A stretch of 43,658 nt of DNA from Nanobdellota archaeon (GTDB taxonomy: Archaea > Nanobdellota > Nanobdellia > SCGC-AAA011-G17 > PNOQ01), in NCBI GenBank assembly GCA_018829185.1, contig JAHJUI010000006.1, positions 1 through 43,658 on the forward strand. The letters are read 5' to 3'. Shown here in pieces: positions 1 to 8,170 of this stretch (its first letter is position 1; each line of letters opens with the position of its first letter). The position numbers and the translations under genes are program-made. Below the pieces are notes generated by a model. The model was not told the DNA's origin. It saw nothing but the letters and a program-made list of their open reading frames with translations, and did not search any database.

Positions 1-251
1 AACCTTACAACAGTTGTGTGAACAGGAACCCTATTCAAACCTAAGTGCATTCTTATATCTGAAGAAGCTCTTAGAATAGAAACGATTCCTCTTGTATTTG
101 TTTTGAATTTCTGCATCAAAACATATATTGCAAACTTTTGATGATTGCAATATATTTTATTGCTATATTTGCTAAAGTACCTTGGAAGGCCTTTAGCAAG
201 CTCTAAAGCATCATCAACAAACTTTAAATAGTCAGAATATTCATTATTCAT
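1..251 (-). CDS. Transposase, N-terminal part (runs off left edge)
   Basis: The minus strand reads open from an ATG at 251 to the window edge, 83 codons with no stop. The peptide begins MNNEYSDYLKF and later contains VLMQKFKTNTRGIVSIL and LGLNRVPVHTTVVR. The pattern 'hydrophobic-K-x-K-x(3)-RG-I-(8)-LG-L-x-RVP-HTT' is the N-terminal signature of archaeal IS5/IS4-like DDE transposases, where it precedes the catalytic RNase H-fold domain. None of the catalytic acidic residues lie in this part. A good Shine-Dalgarno sequence (AGAGGTG on the minus strand, 258-264) supports the start. The gene diverges from PCNA. Whether the copy is intact cannot be told from here; the IS family assignment is tentative. 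Confidence 0.72.
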   Translation of the reverse strand, partial: MNNEYSDYLKFVDDALELAKGLPRYFSKYSNKIYCNHQKFAIYVLMQKFKTNTRGIVSILRASSDIRMHLGLNRVPVHTTVVR

Positions 252-260
252 TTGGTACAC

Positions 261-290
261 CTCTTTGGTTTCTTTACAGAAACCTTAGAG
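261..290 (-). promoter_or_regulatory. Hairpin in the transposase leader, next to its SD
   Basis: GGTTTCT (267-273) and AGAAACC (278-284) form a perfect 7-bp stem with loop TTAC. After a symmetric TT/TT internal loop, CTCT (261-264) and AGAG (287-290) add 4 bp. On the minus-strand mRNA the inner arm of the outer stem is part of the Shine-Dalgarno sequence, so folding would partly hide it. Whether it limits transposase translation is inference. Confidence 0.5.
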
Positions 291-339
291 ATTTTTTATT
301 TAAAAATTATAGGGTTGCACCAGAGCTCATAACCAAAAG

Positions 340-377
340 CTTAATATATTTCTTAGGTATTCTGTTTTGATGAGGGG
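340..377 (+). promoter_or_regulatory. PCNA promoter and SD
   Basis: A TATA-like element, CTTAATATATT, lies at 340-350. A Shine-Dalgarno run GAGGGG lies at 372-377, eight bases before the PCNA ATG at 386. The predicted transcript would start near 372-375 and have only a very short leader, so the SD may be only partly used. Confidence 0.5.
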
Positions 378-385
378 ATATAAGA

Positions 386-1129
386 ATGAAACTTACTTTA
401 GCAGAACCAAGATTTTTGAAAGATAGTGTGGGGATTATTTCTGATTTAGTTACAGATGTTAGAATTAAGATTGATAAAGACCAAATTCAAATTATTGCTA
501 TGGATCCGGCAAATGTTGCAATGGTAGTTTTTAGATTGTTGAGTAGTGCTTTTGTGGAATATAGTTTAGATCATGAGTTGAATATTGCTATTAATTTAGA
601 TCAATTTAGACAAATTTTGAAAAGAGCAAAACCAAGTGATACAATTGTTTTAGAATTAGATGAAGAAAAAAATAGATTAAAAATTTCTTTAACTGGAGAT
701 ACAAATAGAAATTTTAATTTAGCGTTGATTGATTTGGAAGATAGAGAACAGAAGATTCCAGATTTGAAATTTCCAGTTAAAGTTCAAATGCCAACTTTTA
801 TTTTTGATGAAGCAATAGAAGATATGGATATAATTTCTGATTCTGTTAGTTTGTTAGCAGAAGATGGTAAGTTTATTGTAGAAGCTTCTGGAAATACTAG
901 TGAAGGCAGAATAGAAATTAGTAATGATGAAGCAGTATCTATAATTGCAAATGAAAAAACAAAGGCAAAATATTCTTTAGAGTATTTGAAAAAAATAATT
1001 AAAGGTAGTAAATTAGCTGATAAAGTTAGTGTTGAGTTTGGACAAGATTATCCTTTGAAAATTGAGTATCGGGTAACTGATAAGTTGTTGTTATCTACTA
1101 TTTTAGCGCCGAGAGTAGAGAATACTTAA
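386..1129 (+). CDS. pcn: DNA polymerase sliding clamp (PCNA)
   Basis: Archaeal/eukaryotic PCNA, the ring-shaped trimer that tethers DNA polymerase, FEN1, ligase and other PIP-box proteins to DNA. The product has 247 residues, the usual length (about 245-250). Diagnostic segments are KLTLAEPRFLKDSVGIISDL at the N-terminus, IIAMDPANVAMVVF in the first domain (MDPA/SxVA is near invariant), FRQILKRAKPSD, and the C-terminal LKIEYRV...LSTILAPRVENT, where LAPR(V/I)E is the family ending. The gene has its own promoter and is followed by the surface-protein locus, with which it has no clear functional tie. No second PCNA is visible, so a homotrimer is expected but not shown. Confidence 0.97.
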   Translation: MKLTLAEPRFLKDSVGIISDLVTDVRIKIDKDQIQIIAMDPANVAMVVFRLLSSAFVEYSLDHELNIAINLDQFRQILKRAKPSDTIVLELDEEKNRLKISLTGDTNRNFNLALIDLEDREQKIPDLKFPVKVQMPTFIFDEAIEDMDIISDSVSLLAEDGKFIVEASGNTSEGRIEISNDEAVSIIANEKTKAKYSLEYLKKIIKGSKLADKVSVEFGQDYPLKIEYRVTDKLLLSTILAPRVENT

Positions 1130-1137
1130 ACGAAACA

Positions 1138-1145
1138 TTTATAAG
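1138..1145 (+). promoter_or_regulatory. TATA box of the surface-protein locus
   Basis: TTTATAAG lies 22 bp before the ATG at 1168, with no SD in between. This is the spacing expected for a leaderless archaeal transcript, and it starts the run of prepilin-like genes. Confidence 0.6.
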
Positions 1146-1167
1146 TTTCTTTCCTTGTTTTACATTC

Positions 1168-1962
1168 ATGAACAAAAGAGGTCAAGTTACTATATTTGTA
1201 ATTCTAGGAATAGTCATATTATTTCTGATTTTTTTGGTTACAGTTTTTAAAGATACTTTATTAGAAAGTAAATTTGGGACCCAAACAAATGATGATTTAG
1301 TTAGTACACAAGTTGAATCAATAAGGGAACATGTTGAAGGATGCATTGAAGAACAAGGTTATGAAGTTATTTCTGCTTTGGGTAAACAAGGTGGAAGTTT
1401 GAATCCTGGCTTGAGTAAATATTGGTATGGAGATGATATTTCTTATTTATGTTATACTGAACAATATGGTCCTTGTTATAATATGGTTCCATTTTTAACG
1501 AGTCATATGGAAGATGAAATTACAGATTACGTTTCTGAAAATTTAATTAATTGTGTTAACTTTTCTAGTTGGGAAGCTAGAGGCTATGAGGTTTCAGCTG
1601 GCAGTTATAGAGTTGAAACAACAATTGGCGACGAGAATGTAATTATTTTAGTAGATTATCCAATTACAATTTCTAGGGGAGATTCTGTTTTAGAAGAGAA
1701 TAGGTTTAGTAAGAATTTTGATGTTCCTTTAGGAAAATTAGCCAGAGTCGCTGATATGATTGTTAATAAAGAAATTAATAATCAATTGGGTCAAGTTTTT
1801 ACAATACCGATTATTACCATATTTCATGGGGAAATTGAAATAAAGAGAGATACACATGGCCCCTATGATGAAGTTTATACTTTAGGTTTAAGGGATGATA
1901 TATTTAGTATGGCTGGAGAAAAATACATATTCCAGTTTGCTGTTAGGGGGTGGGTAACTTGA
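1168..1962 (+). CDS. Prepilin-like membrane-anchored surface protein (MNKRGQ type)
   Basis: 264 residues, family not recognised by name. The start MNKRGQVTIFVILGIVIL is a short basic head, a G-Q junction and one hydrophobic helix (residues 8-25). This resembles class III signal peptides/prepilins of archaea, where cleavage falls before the Q, but the usual Glu at mature +5 is absent. The remaining ~235 residues are polar with scattered Cys (CIEEQGYE, YLCY, GPCYN, LINC) and should lie outside the cell. It is the first gene of the locus and overlaps the next by four bases (TTGA). Similar KGQ-headed proteins follow at 5812, 6929, 7726 and 9586. The role as a pilus-like or membrane-complex subunit is inferred. 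Confidence 0.75.
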   Translation: MNKRGQVTIFVILGIVILFLIFLVTVFKDTLLESKFGTQTNDDLVSTQVESIREHVEGCIEEQGYEVISALGKQGGSLNPGLSKYWYGDDISYLCYTEQYGPCYNMVPFLTSHMEDEITDYVSENLINCVNFSSWEARGYEVSAGSYRVETTIGDENVIILVDYPITISRGDSVLEENRFSKNFDVPLGKLARVADMIVNKEINNQLGQVFTIPIITIFHGEIEIKRDTHGPYDEVYTLGLRDDIFSMAGEKYIFQFAVRGWVT

Positions 1963-4900
1963 GATTACTTAAAGAAAAAGCAACGTTCATGATTCTAGTT
2001 TTGATAGTTGGTTTTATTTCATTTTCATTTTCATTACAAGGAGTCTCTGCTGAGAATAGAGTTTGTTGTGAAAAAACTAAGGAAAATTCGGACTATAACG
2101 GTGCTAGTTGCATTTTTACGACACAAGATAATTGCGATCCTAGCGGAGCAATTGAGAATACCATTTGTGAAGATACTACAATGTGCAGTCCGGGGTGTTG
2201 TATCAAAGAGGATGAGTGTGTAGCAATGGTTCTTAAAGGAACTTGTTTAGCGATTGAGGGGGCAGTATGGAAAAATAGTGAAAATTGTGCTGCAGATGTT
2301 GTTCCTCAATGTCAAGAAGGTTGTTGTATGTTAAGTGCAACAAATGCAGTTTTTACAACGCAGGCTAAATGTAGAGATTTAGTTGAGCCTTATACTAATC
2401 TTAATTTACAAGAGGTTTTTGATGTTGATATTCAAACAGAAGTTCAATGTATTTTGAAAGCAAGAGGGCAAGAACAAGGATGTTGTTTGACTCCAGATAA
2501 ATGTAGTTTTACTATAAGAGCAAATTGTCCAGAAGGAGTTGAGTTTAAACCAGATACAATTTGTAGTTATTCCCCTCTTGGATGTGAGTGTACTGAAAAA
2601 GCTAAAACAGGATGTAGGGATGGATTTGAAGAAGTTTATTGGTTTGATAGTTGTGGAAATCCAGAAAATATTTATGGTGCTATTTATAGAGGGGATGGAA
2701 AAGTTGTAAATAAAGAAGAAATTTGTATTGTTCCTGATTCTGATGAGAATAATAATGCTGGAAGTGTTAGTTGTGGAAACTGTGATTATTCTTATAGTAG
2801 TATATGTGTTGAAGCAGATGATAATTTTTTAAGTGCTGTTAAAAATAGTAATTTACCGGAAAATGTAAAACCTAAATTATTGGCTGTGTGTTCTGATTTG
2901 AAATGTTATCATACTGAGGAAAATCCAAATATGGCTTGGATGGATGGCCGGACAAGGGAAAATGGAGAAAGTTGGTGCGAATATGAAGGGGCTGTTGGAA
3001 ATGGATTAGATTTGGTTGGGAGCAGGCATATATTACATCAATGTATTAATGGTAAAGAAATTGTAACTGCTTGTCAAGAGAAAAGAAAAGAAATTTGTGT
3101 TCAAGGGGAAATTCCAGCTGAATTTCCTGAAATAGGGGGACAAACTTCTGCCATTTGTAAACCTAACTTTTGGGCTTCTTGTTTAACTGCTAATGATCAG
3201 AGTGGAAATTGTAATTTAGATGAATACAGGGTGGATGGTAGTGATTTAACTTTATGTGGTGCAGAATGCGATGTTTTTTTGGAAAATGATGAGGATAAAT
3301 CTAGTGATATATATCATTTTGGTTATCCTAATGGAAATGTTAATTACCTTAAGGTGCCAGGGATTGATTCTGAATTTAGAGAAGATAGGAAAGATGATTG
3401 GATTGCTTGTTGTGAAAAGCAGTTATGTAGAAAAGAAGCTTGCGGTTCAGATTTGATTAATACTGGTTGTTATTGGAATAGTTTTTTAGCAAGTTGTTTA
3501 CCTGCTACACCAATTGGAGGATTTGGAGTTGACGATACTTCTTTGGGGCTTTCTTCTAAAGAAATTTGTGATATAGGAGATATTTCTTGTAGTGAAGTTT
3601 GGGTTAAAACCGGGTATGGAAGTCCTTGGAAGTGTGTTGAGAATTGTGGGTGTCATGATAAAATTTATGGTACACAAGCAAGTAATTTTTGTAGAAGTTT
3701 AGGAGATTGTGGGGCTTATTATAATGTTGTTGGATCCCCTTCCTCTGAAAAATCTTTTAAGGTTACAGATGATGCTCCAAAGAAAAGAAAATCTGGTTTT
3801 TGGGGTGAGACAGAAACATTTGGAATTCCTTATTCTGGAATGGGATATGATTTAATTTCTTTTACAACCCTTAAAAATGTTGATAAACCTTTGAATGGGA
3901 GTATATTATTATTAACAAACATCATGGAAATTTATGGAGCTAGTATTGATCCAAATTCAGATATGTTTGATTCTCCAGATATATGGATGGAAAATATAGG
4001 CTGGATTGCAACTGGTGTAATTGGGATTGCAGCTGTGGCGGGCGTATGGGGGCATCAATTAGCAGCCCGTATTATTTTTGGTACGGGACTAGGCGCTATG
4101 ACTGGTGGATCTCTTGGAGCGGTGGGATTTGATCTTGGACGGGCACTTGTACCGAAAGCAATTTTGGCAAATACCATGGTGATTTTAAATACTATTGCTT
4201 GGGTAGTTGGGGCAATAATTCTTTTAATTACTTTGGTGAAATGGATATTATCTCTAGGATATGAAGATGCGAAGATTACATATAATTTTAATTGCAATCC
4301 GTGGGTTCCCCCCTTGGGGGGAGGAGATTGTGAGCAATGTGATGATTTTGAATTTTGTGATGAATATAAATGTAAGAGTTTAGGGGCACATTGTGAATTA
4401 AAAAATATTGGAAGTGCTGGTTTAGAAACTTGCGTTGGATTGGAGAATGATATGATTCCTCCAATAATTAATCCACATGTAATTGCACCAATTACTGAAA
4501 ATGATATTATTAAAACCCCTATAAGTCAAGGATTAAATGGGGGCTATGAGTTTAAACAAACTTTTGATTCTTTTTCAGAAGTGGAGATAGGAATTGATAC
4601 ATGGGACGAGGAACCAGGTGGAAGTTTGAGCCCTGAACCGGCAATTTGCAAGATTAGTAGTAAGCCTACTTTGTCTTATGATGAAATGCTTTATTATTTT
4701 GATGGAATTGGGGAAGATGGGGCAGCATTTATCAAAAGAGAACATATAATGACAATTCCTTATTTAGCTAATGGGCTTGAATTAGATCCAGATGAAGATA
4801 GGATTGTTTTAGAAGGTGGAAAAACAAATACATTCTATGTGAAATGTATAAATACAAATGGTATAGCAAACATAAAAGATTATTTTATAAAAATAAAAGT

Positions 4901-5810
4901 AAATAATGAACCAGATGGAACTGCGCCAGTTATTGAGGAATATAGTTTAAGAAATGGAGCTATTTTACCTTCTGGAATAAATTCAACTACTTTAATTTTA
5001 TATACAGATGAATTAACAAATGGTCCTGGCAACTTGACCCATGTAGGGGGATGTAGGTGGAGCAATGAACCAACTACAAGTTATACCAATATGGTTAACG
5101 ATTTTGTTTGTTCAGAAGATAGGGTAGACGGGGAACATTATTCTTGTGGGGGGATTTTAAGTGGGTTACAAAATGATGCAGATAATATATTTTACTTTAA
5201 ATGTAGAGATGTGGCTGGAAATATTAATCAACATCCACAACCATTAAATGGATTCCATTTATATCTTAGCGAAGGATTGGATATAACTGCTTATAGTCCA
5301 TTAAATCAACCACCAGTATATGCTAATGGTGCTACTTTAGAAGTGCAGACTTCTGGAGGAGCTAATGGAGATGGAACAGCTACTTGTTATTATAGTTTAA
5401 GTAGGTTCTTTGATATCAACAGCATAGAGTTTGAAAATACTGGGGGGAGTATACATGCACAAGAGTTTGCAACTTTAGCTTCAGGAGAACATACTTATTA
5501 TGCATGGTGCGAAGATTCTGCAGGTAATGGTGCTACTCAAGAGATTACATTTACTTTATTGAGAGATGAAGATTCACCTGAGTTAGATAGAATTTATGTT
5601 GATGGTACAAGATTATACATACAATTGAATGAGGCTGCAGAATGTGAATATTCCTTAGACGGTCCATTTTCTTTTGGAGTTGAAGGAAATTCTCAAATGG
5701 AACCAAGCGGAGAATTAACTCACTTCTGTCAATTAGCTGAGAATGGAGTTTATAACATTGTTTGCCAAGATAGTTGGGAGAACCAAGTTTCTTTTGTAGT
5801 ATACCCATAA
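1959..5810 (+). CDS. Large Cys-rich exported surface protein
   Basis: About 1283 residues from a TTG at 1959. That start overlaps the upstream TGA as TTGA and has GGGGGTGGG at 1946-1954; an in-frame GTG at 1950 lies inside this SD and is less likely. A Sec-type signal (hydrophobic stretch ending near VSAEN) is followed by several modules, each opening with CC or GCC and closing with a spaced Cys: CCEKT, GCCIKEDEC, GCCMLS, GCCLTPDKC. A long Cys-rich middle comes next. Hydrophobic segments around residues 680-790 (GVIGIAAVAGVWG; NTIAWVVGAIILLITLV) could anchor it. The C-terminal 400 residues carry Ig-like stretches (TAPVIEEYSLRNG, CRDVAGN, CEDSAGNG). It probably forms a disulfide-rich extracellular structure with the small anchored proteins around it. 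Function unknown. Confidence 0.8.
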   Translation: MRLLKEKATFMILVLIVGFISFSFSLQGVSAENRVCCEKTKENSDYNGASCIFTTQDNCDPSGAIENTICEDTTMCSPGCCIKEDECVAMVLKGTCLAIEGAVWKNSENCAADVVPQCQEGCCMLSATNAVFTTQAKCRDLVEPYTNLNLQEVFDVDIQTEVQCILKARGQEQGCCLTPDKCSFTIRANCPEGVEFKPDTICSYSPLGCECTEKAKTGCRDGFEEVYWFDSCGNPENIYGAIYRGDGKVVNKEEICIVPDSDENNNAGSVSCGNCDYSYSSICVEADDNFLSAVKNSNLPENVKPKLLAVCSDLKCYHTEENPNMAWMDGRTRENGESWCEYEGAVGNGLDLVGSRHILHQCINGKEIVTACQEKRKEICVQGEIPAEFPEIGGQTSAICKPNFWASCLTANDQSGNCNLDEYRVDGSDLTLCGAECDVFLENDEDKSSDIYHFGYPNGNVNYLKVPGIDSEFREDRKDDWIACCEKQLCRKEACGSDLINTGCYWNSFLASCLPATPIGGFGVDDTSLGLSSKEICDIGDISCSEVWVKTGYGSPWKCVENCGCHDKIYGTQASNFCRSLGDCGAYYNVVGSPSSEKSFKVTDDAPKKRKSGFWGETETFGIPYSGMGYDLISFTTLKNVDKPLNGSILLLTNIMEIYGASIDPNSDMFDSPDIWMENIGWIATGVIGIAAVAGVWGHQLAARIIFGTGLGAMTGGSLGAVGFDLGRALVPKAILANTMVILNTIAWVVGAIILLITLVKWILSLGYEDAKITYNFNCNPWVPPLGGGDCEQCDDFEFCDEYKCKSLGAHCELKNIGSAGLETCVGLENDMIPPIINPHVIAPITENDIIKTPISQGLNGGYEFKQTFDSFSEVEIGIDTWDEEPGGSLSPEPAICKISSKPTLSYDEMLYYFDGIGEDGAAFIKREHIMTIPYLANGLELDPDEDRIVLEGGKTNTFYVKCINTNGIANIKDYFIKIKVNNEPDGTAPVIEEYSLRNGAILPSGINSTTLILYTDELTNGPGNLTHVGGCRWSNEPTTSYTNMVNDFVCSEDRVDGEHYSCGGILSGLQNDADNIFYFKCRDVAGNINQHPQPLNGFHLYLSEGLDITAYSPLNQPPVYANGATLEVQTSGGANGDGTATCYYSLSRFFDINSIEFENTGGSIHAQEFATLASGEHTYYAWCEDSAGNGATQEITFTLLRDEDSPELDRIYVDGTRLYIQLNEAAECEYSLDGPFSFGVEGNSQMEPSGELTHFCQLAENGVYNIVCQDSWENQVSFVVYP

Positions 5811-5811
5811 A

Positions 5812-6291
5812 ATGAAGAAAGGACAAATAGCAGGACAACCAATTATTTTTATTTTTATTACAATAGTTATTGTTATTTTATTATTTTTTGGTATTAAGGT
5901 TATATTGAATTCTAGAGATTTAGCGAATAATGTGAATATAGAAACTTTTTTCTTAGATATAGAAGAGCAGATTCAAGAAACATATAACTTAGATTTTGGA
6001 AGTAGAGTTTCTTTGAAAAAAATTAGTGTTCCGAGTTCATTAAAAGAAATTTGCTTTATGAATTTAGATGGAACCTTAACAGGAGTTACTGATGATAAGG
6101 AATTGAAATTGAATGCTGCTAAAACGAATGGAAATAATGTAATAATTATTCCAAGTGAAGGAGTTTATAAAAATAAGAAAGCAGAAAATTTTAGAGTCTC
6201 TATTAATCCACTTTGTGAAAATTTAAATGATGGAGAATTAGATTTAGTTTTAGAGAGTATGGGAAGTTATGTTGAAGTAAAGAAAGTTTAA
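5812..6291 (+). CDS. Prepilin-like membrane protein (MKKGQ type)
   Basis: 159 residues, one base after the stop of the Cys-rich gene, so translation is probably coupled. The start MKKGQIAGQPIIFIFITIVI has the same basic-G-Q head and one hydrophobic helix (residues 9-32) as the other members of this locus. The extracellular part is short (about 125 residues) with two Cys (EICF, PLCEN) and no recognised enzymatic motif. Homologous heads but unrelated tails suggest different subunits of one assembly rather than recent duplicates. Class III signal processing is inferred; no prepilin peptidase is in the window. Confidence 0.72.
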   Translation: MKKGQIAGQPIIFIFITIVIVILLFFGIKVILNSRDLANNVNIETFFLDIEEQIQETYNLDFGSRVSLKKISVPSSLKEICFMNLDGTLTGVTDDKELKLNAAKTNGNNVIIIPSEGVYKNKKAENFRVSINPLCENLNDGELDLVLESMGSYVEVKKV

Positions 6292-6298
6292 ACACAAG

Positions 6299-6307
6299 TT
6301 TTAAATA
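6299..6307 (+). promoter_or_regulatory. TATA box for hicBA
   Basis: TTTTAAATA sits 23 bp before the hicB ATG at 6331, with no SD, which fits a leaderless start. It gives the toxin-antitoxin unit its own promoter inside the surface locus. Confidence 0.55.
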
Positions 6308-6330
6308 CTTTATTATCTAATTTTACTATT

Positions 6331-6543
6331 ATGAAAACCTTTACTGCTTTTATCCAAAAAGAAGAGGAAATGTATATAGCTAATTGTCCTGAAGTTGGTA
6401 CAACTAGTCAAGGAAATACAATAGAAGAAGCTTTAGATAATCTAAAAGAAGCTACAGAACTTTATTTAGATGAGTTTCCTTTAAAGAAAAGGTTTCATCC
6501 CCTTTTGACAACTTTTGAGGTTGCTGAAGGTGTTAAAGCTTAA
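6331..6543 (+). CDS. hicB: HicB-family antitoxin
   Basis: 70 residues. The segments FTAFIQKEEEMYIANCPEVGTTSQGNTIEEALDNL and ATELYLDE match HicB: a partial RNase H-like fold with the 'axCPExgxxtqGdTxeEAlxnlkEA' signature. HicB neutralises the HicA mRNA interferase. The protein stops right after this domain and lacks the C-terminal HTH or ribbon-helix-helix found in longer HicBs, so DNA binding by itself is doubtful. The gene order is antitoxin first and it overlaps hicA by 14 bases. It has its own TATA box. The unit interrupts the prepilin-like gene series and looks like an insertion. Confidence 0.88.
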   Translation: MKTFTAFIQKEEEMYIANCPEVGTTSQGNTIEEALDNLKEATELYLDEFPLKKRFHPLLTTFEVAEGVKA

Positions 6544-6757
6544 AAAAATTTCTGGAAAAAATTGTGTGAAAATCCTTTGTAATAAATTTGATTTTGAAGT
6601 AATAAGACAAAAAGGAAGTCATATAATTTTAAAACAAAAATCTGATAATTCAATCGGAACGGTAGTTCCGAACCATAAAGAGCTTAAAATAGGAACATTG
6701 AAGGGGATATTAAAATTGGCAAAGATTGAAGAAGAGGAATTTGTTAAATGTCTTTAA
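6530..6757 (+). CDS. hicA: HicA-family mRNA interferase toxin
   Basis: About 75 residues from a GTG at 6530 (peptide MLKLKKISGKN); in-frame TTGs at 6515 and 6521 are alternatives. The sequence has the HicA pattern: KISGKNCVKIL, a hydrophobic strand, then RQKGSHIILKQ with the catalytic-type His at residue 31, and later TVVPNHKELKIGTLKGILK. This is the dsRBD-like fold that binds and cuts mRNA independently of the ribosome. All expected parts are present, so the toxin appears intact. Its start lies within hicB, so the two are translationally coupled. A 43-codon ORF overlaps its 3' end by ten bases. Confidence 0.87.
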   Translation: MLKLKKISGKNCVKILCNKFDFEVIRQKGSHIILKQKSDNSIGTVVPNHKELKIGTLKGILKLAKIEEEEFVKCL

Positions 6758-6879
6758 AACTAGAAGAAGTTAAAAAAGAATATATTGACAAAGTTTTGGA
6801 AATTGTTAAAAATCATAAGAAAAAATATAATTATAGAAAGATGAGTTTAGGAGAGTTAGATAAATTTTGTGGTGTTTAA
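6748..6879 (+). CDS. 43-aa basic helical ORF downstream of hicA
   Basis: ATG at 6748 to TAA at 6877-6879, overlapping the last ten bases of hicA. The peptide starts MSLKLEEVKKEYIDKVLEIV, is highly charged and basic (NHKKKYNYRKM), looks helical, and ends KFCGV. I do not recognise a family. The overlap with the toxin gene and the lack of its own promoter suggest co-translation as a third member of the hicBA unit. It could equally be a remnant of a longer gene. Confidence 0.5.
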   Translation: MSLKLEEVKKEYIDKVLEIVKNHKKKYNYRKMSLGELDKFCGV

Positions 6880-6928
6880 AATTATAAGTAAAGAAAGTTA
6901 TTTAAAGTAAGAATTCTAAATTTAATTT

Positions 6929-7729
6929 ATGAAAAAAAGAGGTCAGGGTTATCAACTTAATTGGGTATTTGTTGTTTTTGCGGGGGTAATTATATTATCT
7001 TTTTTTATTTTCTTTGGAGTCAGATATATGGGTTTGAAATCACACCAAGAAAATGCAGAAATAGCTAATGCAATAAATGATTTGGTTTATGGTTTATCTT
7101 CTGCCACTCAATATAATAGCATAGAGATGCCCTGGGAGTTTACTTTAAGGAGAACAAGCTGTGATAAGTTTAAAATTAATGAAGATTTTGAAAAAAGTTT
7201 TGGAGATAAAATTGTTTTTTGGCCAGATGAAATAGAAAGTAAAGAATTATTAGTTTGGACAAAAGATTTTAATAAACCATTTTTTGTAGCTAATTTGATT
7301 TATTTAATTGATCCAAATAAAGATTATTATATCGTCGGTAATACTAATATTGATGTTCCTTTTGATAATATTCATCAAGTTCCTGTTTATAATGGAGAAG
7401 GAATTATTATTTATGTGCAAGGAGATTCAATTAAATTTCAAGATGGAGAACAAGTTGTTAATTTAGGAGATGAAATTGTTTTAGCTGCTTTGTTTAGTGA
7501 AAATTTCTATAATTATAATTGTGCTTTTACTAAGTTAATGGAGAAACACGAAATTGTGAAGAGGGTTTATTATCAAAAAACATTTGAGTTACAAGGGAGT
7601 TGTGATTATAGTTTGATTAAACAAATATTAACAAGGAATGTTGTTGTAGATACAATGGAGACTTTTAGTTCTAATTTAGATAGTGCTAATTATGATTTGT
7701 GGCAACAAGGTTGTGAGGTAGTATTTTGA
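6929..7729 (+). CDS. Prepilin-like membrane-anchored protein (MKKRGQ type)
   Basis: 266 residues. The head MKKRGQGYQLNWVFVVFAG is basic-G-Q followed by one hydrophobic helix (residues 12-30), as in the other members. The outside part has paired Cys (RRTSCDKF, NYNCAF, GSCDYS, QGCEVVF) and no known catalytic motif. A TATA-like ATTTAAAG near 6901 lies about 22 bp before the start and gives a new transcription unit after the HicAB insertion. The stop overlaps the next start as TTGA. Function is inferred only from the shared N-terminal design and clustering. Confidence 0.72.
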   Translation: MKKRGQGYQLNWVFVVFAGVIILSFFIFFGVRYMGLKSHQENAEIANAINDLVYGLSSATQYNSIEMPWEFTLRRTSCDKFKINEDFEKSFGDKIVFWPDEIESKELLVWTKDFNKPFFVANLIYLIDPNKDYYIVGNTNIDVPFDNIHQVPVYNGEGIIIYVQGDSIKFQDGEQVVNLGDEIVLAALFSENFYNYNCAFTKLMEKHEIVKRVYYQKTFELQGSCDYSLIKQILTRNVVVDTMETFSSNLDSANYDLWQQGCEVVF

Positions 7730-8169
7730 AAAGAGGGCAATTGCAAATACAGGAAAGCATAATTGTTATATTTATTATTATAGTCTTATTTTTAATGGGA
7801 TTTATTTTATTTTATAGATTTACTGTTTTAGATATTCAAAATCAAATTGATAAACACGATACTTTTGAGTTTAGACAATTAATTAATGTTATCCCCAATA
7901 TGGCTGAATTAAAATGTAGTGAATTAGGAGTTAATGATGATTGCATTGATATCTTGAAATTGCAAGGTTATATTCGGTTAGGTGTTGCAGATTTTGAAGA
8001 TAAGAAAATTATTTTACAAAATTTACAAACTTTAGAGGCGTGGGAACTTTATGATGATGAACCTAGGAGATATGATTCTGTTTTGAGGATATCTAGTCCA
8101 GTAAGTTTATTTTACCCCCTTGAAGAGAAACATTATTATGGGGTTTTAATAATTGAGTGGTATAAATAG
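7726..8169 (+). CDS. Prepilin-like membrane protein (MKRGQ type)
   Basis: 147 residues from a TTG at 7726 that overlaps the upstream TGA (TTGA). GAGGTAG at 7714-7720 is a suitable SD about five bases before it. The head MKRGQLQIQESIIVIFIII is close to class III signal peptides, including a Glu six residues after the G-Q junction, then a hydrophobic helix to about residue 28. The short outer part has Cys pairs (LKCSELG, DDCIDI). It is followed directly by two small tandem palindromes and then the ATPase operator. It is probably a subunit of the same assembly as its neighbours. Confidence 0.72.
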   Translation: MKRGQLQIQESIIVIFIIIVLFLMGFILFYRFTVLDIQNQIDKHDTFEFRQLINVIPNMAELKCSELGVNDDCIDILKLQGYIRLGVADFEDKKIILQNLQTLEAWELYDDEPRRYDSVLRISSPVSLFYPLEEKHYYGVLIIEWYK

Positions 8170-8170
8170 T

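Noticed and set aside
4055-4297. 80-codon minus-strand frame inside the Cys-rich gene
   Set aside because: Antisense shadow with no start signal and no recognisable product.
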